A stretch of DNA of 64,000 nt from Leekyejoonella antrihumi (GCF_007845645.1 NZ_VCQV01000016.1:1-64000), one strand, 5' to 3'; positions 8,934 through 18,105 are shown, counted from the first letter of the stretch. Notes: generated from the sequence alone by a model not told the origin. Numbers and translations: made by a program.

Positions 8934-10691
8934 ATGTCGCACACCCGCATGCTGACCCTGATCGCGACCGTCGCGGTCGCCTCGACCTCCCTGGCAGCCT
9001 GCAGCGGAGGTGGGAGCAACGGATCTGGGCCGGCCTCAGGCAGGGGCGCGCATGGCGCGACCAATGTCAGCGCCGGAGGGACTTTGCAATACCAGACCAA
9101 CACACCCCGTGAAACACTTGATCCGCAGCGCGACTACACCGCCGAGGGCATCGCGATGGAGCACGCACTCTTCTCCCGCGGCCTGGTGGCCTTCCCGACG
9201 AGTACGGGTACCAAGAGCGCATCCACGCCGGTGCCCGACCTCGCGACGACCACGGGAACCTCGACGGACGGCGCGAAGGCGTGGTCGTTCACCCTCCGGG
9301 CCGGTGTGAAGTGGCAGGACGGGTCGCCGGTGACCTGCGCCGACGTCAAGTACGGCACGGCGCGGGTGTTTGCCACCGACGTGATCACCGGCGGCCCGAC
9401 CTACATGTTGTCCTATCTGAACATCCCGGAGATCACGTCGGGGCCGCGGAAGGGGCTGCCGATCTACGACGGCCCGTACAAGAAAGACGGGCAGTCGTCC
9501 TTCGACAAAGCAGTCACCTGCGTCGGCAAGACGATCACCTATCACTTCAACAAGTCCTGGCCGGACTTCCCTCTTTACCTGGCCGCGATGGGCGCCGGGG
9601 ACCCGTACAAGCAGTCCCAGGACCACGGCGCAAAGTCCAACTACCAGGTCTTCTCCGATGGGCCCTACAAGCTGCAGGGCGCCTGGCAGCAGGGACAGGG
9701 TGGGAGCTTCGTGCGCAACCCGCAGTGGAGCGCCAAGTCCGACCCGGTTCGCAAGGCGCTTCCGAACAAGATCGTCTTTCAGGAGGGCGTGACGCCCGAG
9801 CTCGGCGCGCAGCAGCTGATCGCGGACTCGGGCACCTCCCAGGACGTGGTCACCACCAATAACATTCCACCAGCGACGTTCTCGCAGATCACCGGTTCAG
9901 CCGCGCAACGGGCGGTCAACGTGCAGGCACCCTTCGTGGAATATCTGATCCCGAACATGCTGAGGCTGAAGAACCCCAAGGTTCGCCAGGCACTGGCGAT
10001 GGCACTGGACAAGACGTCGTACATCCAGGCCGGCGGGGGCAGCAAGATGTATGACCCGGCGTACTCCATCGTCAACCCGAACGTTCCCGGCTACCGGAAG
10101 AATTCTGCATTCTCCACCATTCCTGCCGGCGGCGACCCGGCCGCCGCCAAGAAACTGCTGCAGCAGGCGGGAGTGACCCTGCCCTATCCCATCACGCTGA
10201 CCTACCGCACCAACGGGCCGACCTCGGACAAGCAGTTCGGCGCGATCGCGGCCGCCTGGGACCAGGCCGGTTTCAAGGTCACACTGGACGGGCTGACCTC
10301 CACCTACTGGACCGCGATCGCCCAGCCCCACGGCACCTGGGACGTCGCCTGGTCAGACTGGGCACCCGCCTGGCCGTCAATGTCCACTGAGCTACCGCCG
10401 CTCTTCGACTCCCGCCAGAACCTGACCCCGACCACCACCGGTGCGGACAACGGCTCCTATCAGAGTAAGCAGGTCAACGCGCTGTTCGATCAGGCCGCAG
10501 CCGTGACGAGCCTCCAGAAGCAGATTCCGATCTACCAGAAGGCGGAAACCGTTCTGGGGCGCGACGTCGCCTACATCCCGCTGGCGATCCAGAAGTTCTA
10601 CCGGATCAGCGGGTCGAACGTCACGGGGCCAGTCGCATCCCCAGCGACGTTCATGTACCCCGACCTGGCCGGCATCGGCGTCAAGCAGTGA
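8934..10691 (+). CDS. ABC transporter family 5 substrate-binding lipoprotein
   Basis: This 585-residue lipoprotein belongs to the DppA/OppA-like solute-binding family that captures peptides or other nitrogen compounds outside the membrane. The start is placed at the ATG at 8934 because GGAG precedes it and it opens directly into a signal peptide, ending in a lipobox with Cys23 (SLAAC). The core motifs TLDPQRDYTAEG, WSFTLRAGVKWQDG and SPVTCADVKYG are typical. No permease or ATPase gene is adjacent, so it is an orphan binding protein that must use a transporter encoded elsewhere. The next gene, an M20 peptidase, overlaps or abuts it, suggesting capture and cleavage of a peptide-like substrate. 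Confidence 0.9.
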   Translation: MSHTRMLTLIATVAVASTSLAACSGGGSNGSGPASGRGAHGATNVSAGGTLQYQTNTPRETLDPQRDYTAEGIAMEHALFSRGLVAFPTSTGTKSASTPVPDLATTTGTSTDGAKAWSFTLRAGVKWQDGSPVTCADVKYGTARVFATDVITGGPTYMLSYLNIPEITSGPRKGLPIYDGPYKKDGQSSFDKAVTCVGKTITYHFNKSWPDFPLYLAAMGAGDPYKQSQDHGAKSNYQVFSDGPYKLQGAWQQGQGGSFVRNPQWSAKSDPVRKALPNKIVFQEGVTPELGAQQLIADSGTSQDVVTTNNIPPATFSQITGSAAQRAVNVQAPFVEYLIPNMLRLKNPKVRQALAMALDKTSYIQAGGGSKMYDPAYSIVNPNVPGYRKNSAFSTIPAGGDPAAAKKLLQQAGVTLPYPITLTYRTNGPTSDKQFGAIAAAWDQAGFKVTLDGLTSTYWTAIAQPHGTWDVAWSDWAPAWPSMSTELPPLFDSRQNLTPTTTGADNGSYQSKQVNALFDQAAAVTSLQKQIPIYQKAETVLGRDVAYIPLAIQKFYRISGSNVTGPVASPATFMYPDLAGIGVKQ

Positions 10692-10702
10692 AGGAGAAAT
10701 CA

Positions 10703-12028
10703 ATGAGTCTACGCGCGACCGCGTCGGCCCCGGAGTATTGGTCTGAGGATGCGGTCGCACTGTGTTCGGACCTGATTCGCCTGGACGGACAGCTCGGGAG
10801 CTCCGACGAACGAGCCGGCGCTGAATACGTCGCCACGTTGCTCGACGGGCTCGGCATCGAGTCGGAGCTCGTTGAGTCCGCGCCCCGGCGGTCGAGTCTG
10901 GTGGCGCGCGTTGCCGGTGCTAACCCAGAGCTGGACCCACTACTGATTCATATGCATCTGGATGTGGTCCCGGCAGATGCATCCGAGTGGAGTGTTCACC
11001 CGTTGTCGGGTGAAGTGACCGATGACTTCGTCTGGGGCCGTGGCGCGGTCGATATGAAGAACATGGCCGCCAGTGTCCTCACCGTTCTTAAGCATCGAGT
11101 GTCCACCGGTCGCCTGCCCCGTCGGCCCCTGGTCCTCGCCTTCCTTGCGGACGAGGAGAACGCCGGAGTTCTGGGCGCCGAATGGCTGGTCCGGGAGCGT
11201 CCGGACCTGTTCGAGGGCTGCCGCACCGCGATCGGAGAGGGAGGCGGCTGGAGCTTGTGGACCAGCCCGGAGCAGCGAATCTACCCGGTGCACAACGCGG
11301 AAAAGGGCTGGGCCGCGATCCAGGTCACCGCCCATGGCGCACCTGGTCACGCCTCACGGATCAACGACCAGAATCCGATCAGGGTTCTGGCCGAGGCGAT
11401 AGGACGCCTGACCAGTGACCGGTTCCCGGTGCACCTGACTGAAGGAGTGGAATCGCTGCTGCGAGTGGCCTGCGACGTGCATGGTCTCTCCTTCGACCCG
11501 GAACGACCCGAGGAAGCGCTGCCGCTGCTGGGGTTCGACGCGACCCAGATCCGGTCGGGACTCCAGCACACGGCACACCCGACGCGCACGTCAGCCGGAT
11601 ACCAGAGCAACGTGGTGCCTTCCGTCGCCACCGCAGAGCTGGACTGCCGATACCTGCCAGGTCGGTGGGAGGAGTTCGAGGCGGAACTGCATGCCGCACT
11701 TGGCGATCAGGTCGAGGTCGAGGTGCTCGCCCGGACGCTTGGCCTGACGCCCGGCCGCCGGAACGCCGAAAACGGCGTGTGGTCCGCAGCATCGACGGCT
11801 CTGCAAGCCGAGGACCCGACTGCACTCGTAGCCCCCTTCATGACCTCGGGAGGCACGGACGCCACTCACCTGGAACGGCTCGGGATCGAGTGCTTCGGGT
11901 TCAGCCCGGTGCTGCTCCCCCCGGACCTCGACTTCTGGGCGCTCTTCCACGGAGTCGATGAAAGGATCCCTTCCCAGAGCCTGCGCTTCGCCTCGCGAGT
12001 GCTGGACCGATTCCTCGACAGCTACTGA
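10703..12028 (+). CDS. M20-family peptidase (ArgE/DapE/CPG2-like)
   Basis: A 441-residue zinc peptidase or deacylase of family M20. Visible ligands and catalytic residues are His85 and Asp87 in HMHLDVVP, Asp117 in WGRGAVDMK, and the Glu pair in LADEENAG at 151-152, with a dimerisation domain between. The ATG at 10703 is chosen because AAGGAG sits six bases upstream; a GTG at 10688 overlapping the previous stop is the alternative. It is cotranscribed with the binding protein, so it probably cleaves the imported compound. M20 enzymes include carnosine-type dipeptidases, and the nearby hut operon makes histidine-containing dipeptides a reasonable guess, but that is inference. Confidence 0.88.
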   Translation: MSLRATASAPEYWSEDAVALCSDLIRLDGQLGSSDERAGAEYVATLLDGLGIESELVESAPRRSSLVARVAGANPELDPLLIHMHLDVVPADASEWSVHPLSGEVTDDFVWGRGAVDMKNMAASVLTVLKHRVSTGRLPRRPLVLAFLADEENAGVLGAEWLVRERPDLFEGCRTAIGEGGGWSLWTSPEQRIYPVHNAEKGWAAIQVTAHGAPGHASRINDQNPIRVLAEAIGRLTSDRFPVHLTEGVESLLRVACDVHGLSFDPERPEEALPLLGFDATQIRSGLQHTAHPTRTSAGYQSNVVPSVATAELDCRYLPGRWEEFEAELHAALGDQVEVEVLARTLGLTPGRRNAENGVWSAASTALQAEDPTALVAPFMTSGGTDATHLERLGIECFGFSPVLLPPDLDFWALFHGVDERIPSQSLRFASRVLDRFLDSY

Positions 12029-12083
12029 CGCAGGGATTCGCGCTCTGCACTGACGCCCCTACCAAGCGCCTCGCATGCTGTTC

Positions 12084-13040
12084 TCAGCCAACCTGGTTGG
12101 GCAGCCCCATCAGCGTGATCAGCTCCCAGGCCGCATGTGCCGCGGCGAGTCCGGTGACGGCGGCACTGTCGTAGGCGGGCGCGACCTCGACAACGTCGGC
12201 ACCCACGATGTGCAGGCCGCGTAGGCCGCGCAACGTGGTGAAGAGCTCCCGGGTGCTGAGTCCGGCGACCTCCGGTGTCCCGGTGGCTGGAGCGAATGCC
12301 GGGTCCAACACATCGATGTCGACGGACACGTAGACCGGGCAGTCGCCAAGACGGCGCCGGATCTGTGCGGTGATGTCGTCCACCGACCGGCGCTGGTAGT
12401 CATCGCTGTGGATCAGCTCGAAGCCCAGGTCGTGATCGTCTCCCAGCTCGCTCTCGTGGTAGATGCCACCCCGTATTCCCACGTGCTGGCAGTGCTCAAG
12501 CTCCATCAAGCCCTCCTCGGATGCTCTGCGGAAGGGTGAACCGTGCCAGACCGACGCACCATAGAGGGTGTCCCAGGTGTCCAGGTGCGCGTCGAAGTGC
12601 AGCACCGCCAATGGTCCGTGCGCCCGAGAGGCCGCTCTCAACAACGGCAGGGCAATCGTGTGGTCGCCGCCGAGTGCCACGATTCGGGTCCCCGACTCGA
12701 CGAGGGTGTGTGCGTGTGCCTCGACGGTCGCGACCGCTTGGCCGATGTCGTAGGGCCCTACCCCGACGTCCCCCGCGTCCGCGACCTGCACAGCAGCGAA
12801 CGGGTACACCTCATGAACTTGGTGATAGGGATGCAGCTGTCGGGAGTTCTCCCGAATGTGGCTCGGCCCGAATCGCGCTCCCGGCCGGAAGCTGGTGCCC
12901 GCGTCGAACGGGATGCCAAGCACGGCGATGTCTGCGTGCTCGACATCCTCAATGCGTGGCAGCAGGGCGAACGTCGCAAGGCCGGCGTAACGCGGCATCG
13001 ACGGGTCATCTCGTTGACCGATGAACTGGTTGTCTGGCAT
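12084..13040 (-). CDS. Ureohydrolase (agmatinase / guanidino-acid hydrolase family)
   Basis: This 318-residue manganese enzyme belongs to the arginase/agmatinase fold and removes urea from a guanidino compound. Metal-site motifs are complete: GGDHT with His127, DAHLD at 150-154 and the SVDIDVLDP segment. The start at 13040 (MPDNQFIG) fits the family N-terminus; AGGAGG lies about 12 bases upstream, slightly far. It is divergent from the DDAH-like gene and convergent with the M20 gene. Sequence alone does not separate agmatinase, guanidinobutyrase and guanidinopropionase. Pairing with DDAH suggests a guanidino catabolic module. Confidence 0.88.
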   Translation of the reverse strand: MPDNQFIGQRDDPSMPRYAGLATFALLPRIEDVEHADIAVLGIPFDAGTSFRPGARFGPSHIRENSRQLHPYHQVHEVYPFAAVQVADAGDVGVGPYDIGQAVATVEAHAHTLVESGTRIVALGGDHTIALPLLRAASRAHGPLAVLHFDAHLDTWDTLYGASVWHGSPFRRASEEGLMELEHCQHVGIRGGIYHESELGDDHDLGFELIHSDDYQRRSVDDITAQIRRRLGDCPVYVSVDIDVLDPAFAPATGTPEVAGLSTRELFTTLRGLRGLHIVGADVVEVAPAYDSAAVTGLAAAHAAWELITLMGLPNQVG

Positions 13041-13067
13041 GACGTCATTGTGCCTCCTCGGACGGCG

Positions 13068-13097
13068 TTGACAGGTCAGTGCGCTCACGCCTACTGT
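13068..13097 (+). promoter_or_regulatory. Candidate promoter of the DDAH gene, probably leaderless
   Basis: TTGACA at 13068-13073 and TACTGT at 13092-13097 are separated by 18 bases. Transcription would begin about seven bases later, at or next to the ATG at 13104. No ribosome site precedes that ATG, so a leaderless mRNA is likely, a form common in actinobacteria. Confidence 0.45.
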
Positions 13098-13103
13098 CGC
13101 CAT

Positions 13104-13997
13104 ATGGACCCGTTACAGACCCATTTGTCCGGAATAGCGGCACGGGGACACGAGTGGGGCGTCGGGTCCTGCGTCACGAGTCTGCGGCGTGTTCTAGTCC
13201 GTACCCCAACGGTGCAGGGCGACTTCGAAGGTGCCCAGTGGCGTAAGCCGGATCCGGCGCGGTTGTTGGCGGAACATGCCCAGTTCGTCCAGCTGCTAAG
13301 GGATCTGGGCTGCCAGGTCGAGGTCTGTGCGGCCGAGCCGAATCTGGTCGACGCCGTCTACACGCACGACCCGGTCATCATGACGCCCTTCGGTGCGATC
13401 CTGCTGCAGATGCACAAGCCGGTTCGCGGGCCCGAACCGGAGCAGGTCGCCCATGATCTCGATCGACTGGGGGTCCCGATCCTGGGGTCCCTCACCGGTG
13501 GCGAGTTCGCCGATGGTGGGGACAAGGTCTGGTTCGACGACCACACCCTGGCCATGGGGCACGGTTATCGCACGAACGCGGCTGGGGTCGAACGAGTCCG
13601 GCGGCTTCTCGAGTCGCACGACGTGGAGGTTGTCGCCTTCGACCTGCCCCACTTCGAGGGCCCGGACGCGGTGCTTCACCTGATGTCGGTCGTCTCTCCC
13701 GTGGCCGATGATCTCGCCGCTGTGTATGAGCCCCTGGCACCGGTGCGCCTGTTGCAGTTCCTCGACTCTCGCGGCTACGAGCGGGTCAGGGTCAGTGCCG
13801 CCGAGTTCGCCACTCAGGGCGCCAACATTCTGGCCGTCCGGCCCCGAGTACTGGTGATCGCAGAGGGGAATCCACAGGTCGTCTCGGCACTTCGAGCGCG
13901 GGGCTGCGAGGTGCACGAGTTCGCGGGGTCGGAGTTGAGCGTCAAGGGAGACGGCGGACCTACCTGCTTGACCCAGCCGCTGTGGAGAGCCTCGTGA
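13104..13997 (+). CDS. Dimethylarginine dimethylaminohydrolase-like amidinohydrolase (DDAH/ADI family)
   Basis: This 297-residue protein has the pentein fold of guanidine-modifying enzymes that hydrolyse methylated arginine to citrulline and an amine. Visible catalytic elements are DPVIMTPFGAILL, GGEFADGGDKVWF, the His of VLHLMSVVS and the C-terminal nucleophile Cys288 in GGPTCLTQP. The start is the ATG at 13104, downstream of a plausible promoter; an open frame extends further upstream but overlaps the divergent gene. It overlaps the following GntR gene by four bases. The substrate could also be another amidino compound. Confidence 0.88.
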   Translation: MDPLQTHLSGIAARGHEWGVGSCVTSLRRVLVRTPTVQGDFEGAQWRKPDPARLLAEHAQFVQLLRDLGCQVEVCAAEPNLVDAVYTHDPVIMTPFGAILLQMHKPVRGPEPEQVAHDLDRLGVPILGSLTGGEFADGGDKVWFDDHTLAMGHGYRTNAAGVERVRRLLESHDVEVVAFDLPHFEGPDAVLHLMSVVSPVADDLAAVYEPLAPVRLLQFLDSRGYERVRVSAAEFATQGANILAVRPRVLVIAEGNPQVVSALRARGCEVHEFAGSELSVKGDGGPTCLTQPLWRAS

Positions 13998-14761
13998 GCG
14001 AGGCCATCGACCTCAACCTGGAGGTTCAGGCCACCCACGACCTGCTCGCCGAAGCGCTGCGCAAACGGATCATGCTGGGCGGACTGCCGTCGGGCGGACG
14101 GCTTCCGACGGAGCGGGAGCTGGCTCTGGGCCTGGGCGTCAGCCGCAACACGGTGCGCAAGGCCGTGCGGACCCTGGCCGATGAGGGACTGATCTGGACG
14201 GAGCGAGGTCGCAATGGCGGCAGCTTCGTGAAGCTGTCACCCGAGAGTGCGCTGCGGCGCCACGGGATCGCGACGTCATGGCGGCAGTCGATCGAGGATT
14301 GCTACAGCTTTCGGCTGGCGCTGGAGCCCCTGGCAGCTCGCTGGGCCGCCGGTCGAGCTTCCGCAGCGGAGCGGACGACGCTGATGAAACTGGTCGCCGA
14401 ACAACCGCGAGACCTGGCTGCATATCACCAGATCGATTCCGGATTCCATCTGCTCATCGCGCGCATGGCGCGCTTCGAGTTGCTGGAGCAGACGATCGGC
14501 CAAGCCCGCCAGGGGATGTTCCGCGAGCTCAACACCTTGTGGATGTCGTTCGGTGCGCGCACCGACGGCGACGACCTAGAGCAGTTCGAAGGCTTCGGGC
14601 GCGAGCACCTACCGATCGCGCAGGCGATCAGTGAGCGCAGGCCCGCGGACGCCGAAGCGGCCATGTCCACCCACCTGCGTCATGCACGGCGACAGTTCGC
14701 CCAGGTCCTGGAGGAGGCCGTGGGAGGTCCGGTCGAGGGCCGAAAACACAGCCATGACTGA
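13994..14761 (+). CDS. GntR-family regulator, FCD (FadR-type) subgroup
   Basis: A 255-residue regulator with an N-terminal winged helix (residues about 10-75; RLPTERELALGLGVSRNTVRKAVRTL is the family signature, given in part) and an all-helical FCD ligand-binding domain. GTG at 13994 is chosen: GGAG lies six bases before it and it forms a GTGA overlap with the DDAH stop. A GTG at 13982 is possible. It is the middle gene of a DDAH-GntR-M20 operon and probably controls these genes and perhaps the divergent ureohydrolase. I did not find a clear GntR operator in the short divergent region. Confidence 0.88.
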   Translation: MSEAIDLNLEVQATHDLLAEALRKRIMLGGLPSGGRLPTERELALGLGVSRNTVRKAVRTLADEGLIWTERGRNGGSFVKLSPESALRRHGIATSWRQSIEDCYSFRLALEPLAARWAAGRASAAERTTLMKLVAEQPRDLAAYHQIDSGFHLLIARMARFELLEQTIGQARQGMFRELNTLWMSFGARTDGDDLEQFEGFGREHLPIAQAISERRPADAEAAMSTHLRHARRQFAQVLEEAVGGPVEGRKHSHD

Positions 14762-16028
14762 CCTGTCCGGCGCCGAAGCCGCCGCGCTGGCCTGCATCGA
14801 CGAGGCCGCGATCGGCCGGCTGTTGCTGGAGCTGTTGGCGATCCCCAGCATCACCGGGTCCGGTGCCGAGTCGGACCTGCAACACCTGCTGGCAGCCCGC
14901 CTCCAGCGGCTCGGGCTCGACGTCGACCTGTGGAGCATGGACCTCGACAAGCTCGCCCTCGACCCCGACTTCCCCGGCACAGAGGCCGCGCGTGACGAGG
15001 CCTGGGGCCTGGTGGCCGACCTGCCGGGGGCGGCGGACGGACCAAGCCTGATCCTGCAGGGACACGTGGACGTCGTGCCGCCCGGGGACCTGAGCCAGTG
15101 GGTCACCGGACCGTTCGAGCCTCGGGTTGACGCGGCCGCCATTGTCTACGGACGCGGTACGTGCGACATGAAAGCAGGCCTGGTCGCCAATCTCGCTGCG
15201 ATGTCGGCCATCCGGGCCAGCGGGATCCGTCTGGGCGGCCGCCTGTCGATGCACTGCGTAGTCAGCGAGGAAGACGGCGGACTCGGGGCATTCGGCACGA
15301 TGCGTCGTGGCCACCTCGCCGATGCGTGCATCATCACGGAGCCGACCAGCGGCACTCTGACCACTGCCAACGCCGGAGCACTGACGTTCTCGATCCGCGT
15401 GCCGGGAAGCGCGACGCACGGCAGCACGCGCTATGCCGGCACCAGCGCCGTGGATGCCTACCTGCCCATCCACCGTGCGCTGACGGATCTGGAGCGCCGG
15501 CGAAACGCTCAGGTCGACCCGTTGATGGCGGAGTACCCCACGGCCTACTGCCTATCGGTGGGCATGATTCGAGCAGGCGACTGGGCCAGCAGCGTGCCAG
15601 ATCTGCTTGTCGCCGAGGGTCGACTGGGGGTGGCACTCGACGAGGACCTGGCAACCGCCCGCGACCAGTTCGAGCGGTGCGTTGCCGAAGCATGCCAGCA
15701 GGACCCATGGCTGCGGGACCATCCCGCGACCGTCAGCTGGTCCGGTGGTCAGTTCGCCAGCGGCCGCCTCCAGGCTGACCACCCGCTGCGCGATCTGGTC
15801 CGGGGCTGCCACCATGAGCTCGTCGGCAGGTCGCCGATGAGGGAGCGAGGCGCGCCGTACGGCAGCGATCTGCGGATCTACGCTGCGGCCGGCGTGCCGA
15901 CTCTGCACTACGGACCGGGAGATGTGCGGACCGCGCACAGCCCGCGGGAACAGGTCGCGCTCAAGGATGTCGTCGAGGTCGCCCGGACCCTGACGCTCAC
16001 AGTCCTTCGCGCTCTGGGCACCCGATGA
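14754..16028 (+). CDS. M20-family deacylase/peptidase (ArgE/DapE-like)
   Basis: A 424-residue M20 enzyme. Ligands seen are His104 and Asp106 in LQGHVDVVPPGD, Asp138 in YGRGTCDMK, and the Glu pair in VVSEEDGGLGAFG, followed by a dimerisation domain and a C-terminal His near the LHYGPGDVRTAHSPRE segment. The ATG at 14754 overlaps the GntR stop by eight bases, so translation is coupled. It resembles acetylornithine deacetylase or succinyl-diaminopimelate desuccinylase, but the context suggests an N-acyl or peptide form of a guanidino amino acid. Confidence 0.88.
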   Translation: MTDLSGAEAAALACIDEAAIGRLLLELLAIPSITGSGAESDLQHLLAARLQRLGLDVDLWSMDLDKLALDPDFPGTEAARDEAWGLVADLPGAADGPSLILQGHVDVVPPGDLSQWVTGPFEPRVDAAAIVYGRGTCDMKAGLVANLAAMSAIRASGIRLGGRLSMHCVVSEEDGGLGAFGTMRRGHLADACIITEPTSGTLTTANAGALTFSIRVPGSATHGSTRYAGTSAVDAYLPIHRALTDLERRRNAQVDPLMAEYPTAYCLSVGMIRAGDWASSVPDLLVAEGRLGVALDEDLATARDQFERCVAEACQQDPWLRDHPATVSWSGGQFASGRLQADHPLRDLVRGCHHELVGRSPMRERGAPYGSDLRIYAAAGVPTLHYGPGDVRTAHSPREQVALKDVVEVARTLTLTVLRALGTR

Positions 16029-16052
16029 GGGCCGCCGTGATCAGAGCAGTAA

Positions 16053-16856
16053 CTAGATCTTCCCGCCGGTGCGTGAGGTGACGTAGTCGCGTGCGAGTTC
16101 CCGCAACCGCGTGCCGTCGAAGCTATGGCCATGGCCGGGGTAGACCATGTCGACAGGGAGCGTGGCCAGCCGCTGCATTGATGCGATGTAGGAGTCCACT
16201 TCCGAACCGTGCATCTCATCGAGCAGCTGCTCGCCAGGTTCGAGGTCGTAGACGACATCGCCGGAGAACAGCGAACGCGCCTCCTGCTCATACAGGGCGA
16301 TGCTGCCGGCCGTGTGACCGGGTAGATGAAGCACGGTCAGCGTGCGGCCCGGCAGTTCGATCAGATCTCCGTCGTGCAGCTGTCTGGTCACTCGTGCCGG
16401 CGATAGCTTGTACGCGCTCGGGTCGTATTCGGCGTGGGGTCGTGCGTCGATCAGCAGCTCGTCCGGCGAGCCGTCGAGCTCCAAGCCGAGCGCCTCGCTC
16501 AACGGACCTCGGCGCAGGGCCCCGAGGTGTGGCGCGCCGAGTGGTTCGGCCGAGTGTGCCCAGCACTGCTCGAACTCGTGAGCCGAGCCCATGTGGTCCA
16601 GATGAGCATGGGTCACGACCACCGCGCAGTCGCCCTCGAACAGGTGAGGCAAACAGCCCCGCAGCGATGCGACACCGAGCCCGGAGTCGATGACCAAGTT
16701 GAAGCCGGGGGTGTGCAGATGCCAGATGTTCGCTCGGAGGAGCGGGAGGACGTGTGGCTCCCAGATCACGGTGAGACCTTCGCCGACTACGCGGGAGTCG
16801 TACCACTGCTCGGCCACCGGGAGGCCGTCGGCATGACCCTCCCGCTCAGCCGTCAT
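16053..16856 (-). CDS. MBL-fold metallo-hydrolase
   Basis: A 267-residue metallo-beta-lactamase-fold hydrolase. It shows the dinuclear zinc motif THAHLDH near residue 80, then GHTAGS, the bridging Asp in FSGDVVYD and the late His in YPGHGHS. The start MTAEREG at 16856 keeps the overlap with the upstream gene to about 11 bases; a start at 16910 would overlap by 65. It is probably cotranscribed after the DUF2235 gene. The family covers glyoxalase II, lactonases and many other hydrolases, and the substrate cannot be read from sequence. Confidence 0.85.
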   Translation of the reverse strand: MTAEREGHADGLPVAEQWYDSRVVGEGLTVIWEPHVLPLLRANIWHLHTPGFNLVIDSGLGVASLRGCLPHLFEGDCAVVVTHAHLDHMGSAHEFEQCWAHSAEPLGAPHLGALRRGPLSEALGLELDGSPDELLIDARPHAEYDPSAYKLSPARVTRQLHDGDLIELPGRTLTVLHLPGHTAGSIALYEQEARSLFSGDVVYDLEPGEQLLDEMHGSEVDSYIASMQRLATLPVDMVYPGHGHSFDGTRLRELARDYVTSRTGGKI

Positions 16857-18006
16857 CGCTTGGCTGCCTTCTGGCTGCGCTGCGTGGCCTCCGGTCCGGT
16901 CGGTGAGCATCGCCGCCGCCGGTCCGCACCTCAGCGATCCTGGGTCGCGGACCGTCGAGGTAGGCGTGCAGGTTGACCGGCCGATAGACGGCGTCGCCGT
17001 CTCGGCGCGCTATCGCAGTGGACGCCACCGCTTCGTGATCGGTGTCGGCCTGGCCGATCGGACGTCGGTACGGCCGGACGAGCCGATACCAGCGGGTGCG
17101 GGACTGATGGATCGCACCGACCGGGTCGGGACACATCGCGAACGCACTCTCGTCAGGACGTGCCCGGCCGGGTTCGCTCGCGGTAAAAACGTCCGCGGTG
17201 AATGCGAGACCGCACCCGGCGGCCTTGCCGGCTAGCCATGCCAGCGCGATGTCGGACTGGGACGTGTCGGAGTAGCCGCCACCGACGTCGCAGTGGACGC
17301 CACTGAACCACACCTGCTCCAGAACCTGATCGGCCGGATGCGGTGGCGTCTGCCACAGCGTGGGCTCGAATGGGCGACGCGTCTCATCGATGGCAAGAGC
17401 CTGGAAGGCGGCATCGACCTGGCTGGTCAGCGTGGTGTCGTGGAACTGCCAGCGGCGGTTGACCAGTCGGGGCAGACCCAGACCGGTGTCGGGAATACCC
17501 AGCGCGCCGACGGTGTCCCACACCCCGACGAACCGGATCCGGGGCTCATGAGCGTAGGAGCGGCGGAACAGCGTTGCCGCGACGCCACGCGGATGCGCGC
17601 GGCGGTCCCGATACAACGTATACGCCTCGTCGACCCGACCGGCGTTCTTGACGCGCAGGATGCCGCTGTTGCGCACGAGCCCGACCAGACTGCGCGCGGT
17701 GAACGCGCCACGGCTGAAGCCGAAGAAGAACAGTTCGTCACCCGGCTCGTACTCGTGGACGAGGAACCGATAGGCGTCGATGATGTTGGCGGACAACCCC
17801 ACACCGAACACCCCGCCCCGCAGCCGAGTCCGCCGGTTTACCCCAACACCCGGGTGGTAGTACAGGCGCTGCACGGTGCCGTCGGCCGCGCTGGCGGCCA
17901 CCGACAGCGCGACCTTCGTTACGTTCGTGGGGCTCGACTGCCCTTGGCTGGTCTGATCGGGTGTGTTCCACGTGCCGTCGCAGCACACAACGAGTCGCTT
18001 CGGCAT
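16846..18006 (-). CDS. DUF2235-family alpha/beta hydrolase (Tle1-like)
   Basis: This 386-residue protein matches the DUF2235 family, which includes the T6SS phospholipase effector Tle1 and many uncharacterised proteins. It begins with LVVCCDGTWNTP and has the nucleophile elbow GFSRGA with Ser98. A downstream Asp (RFVGVWDTVGALG) and His (WFSGVHCDVGGGYSD) could complete the triad. The start at 18006 is set by the family N-terminus; the frame opens further upstream. No secretion-system genes are nearby, so an effector role is not supported. The C-terminal 40 residues are Arg-rich and poorly conserved in appearance. Confidence 0.85.
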   Translation of the reverse strand: MPKRLVVCCDGTWNTPDQTSQGQSSPTNVTKVALSVAASAADGTVQRLYYHPGVGVNRRTRLRGGVFGVGLSANIIDAYRFLVHEYEPGDELFFFGFSRGAFTARSLVGLVRNSGILRVKNAGRVDEAYTLYRDRRAHPRGVAATLFRRSYAHEPRIRFVGVWDTVGALGIPDTGLGLPRLVNRRWQFHDTTLTSQVDAAFQALAIDETRRPFEPTLWQTPPHPADQVLEQVWFSGVHCDVGGGYSDTSQSDIALAWLAGKAAGCGLAFTADVFTASEPGRARPDESAFAMCPDPVGAIHQSRTRWYRLVRPYRRPIGQADTDHEAVASTAIARRDGDAVYRPVNLHAYLDGPRPRIAEVRTGGGDAHRPDRRPRSAARRQPSDDG

Positions 18007-18105
18007 GACCCCTCCACCGGTAGCACCGACAGGCAGACAACAATCGTCGCACGTTCCGGCCGGGAACGGCGAGGAACGCCAGATACCCGGCAAGAAGGAC
18101 CGTGC

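Noticed and set aside
12543-13103. N-terminal extension of the DDAH-like frame by about 187 codons
   Set aside because: It overlaps the well-supported ureohydrolase gene, does not resemble DDAH proteins, and a promoter lies just before the ATG at 13104.
16846-18006. DUF2235 gene as a type VI secretion effector
   Set aside because: No secretion-system, immunity or PAAR/VgrG genes are nearby, and such systems are not expected in this type of organism.
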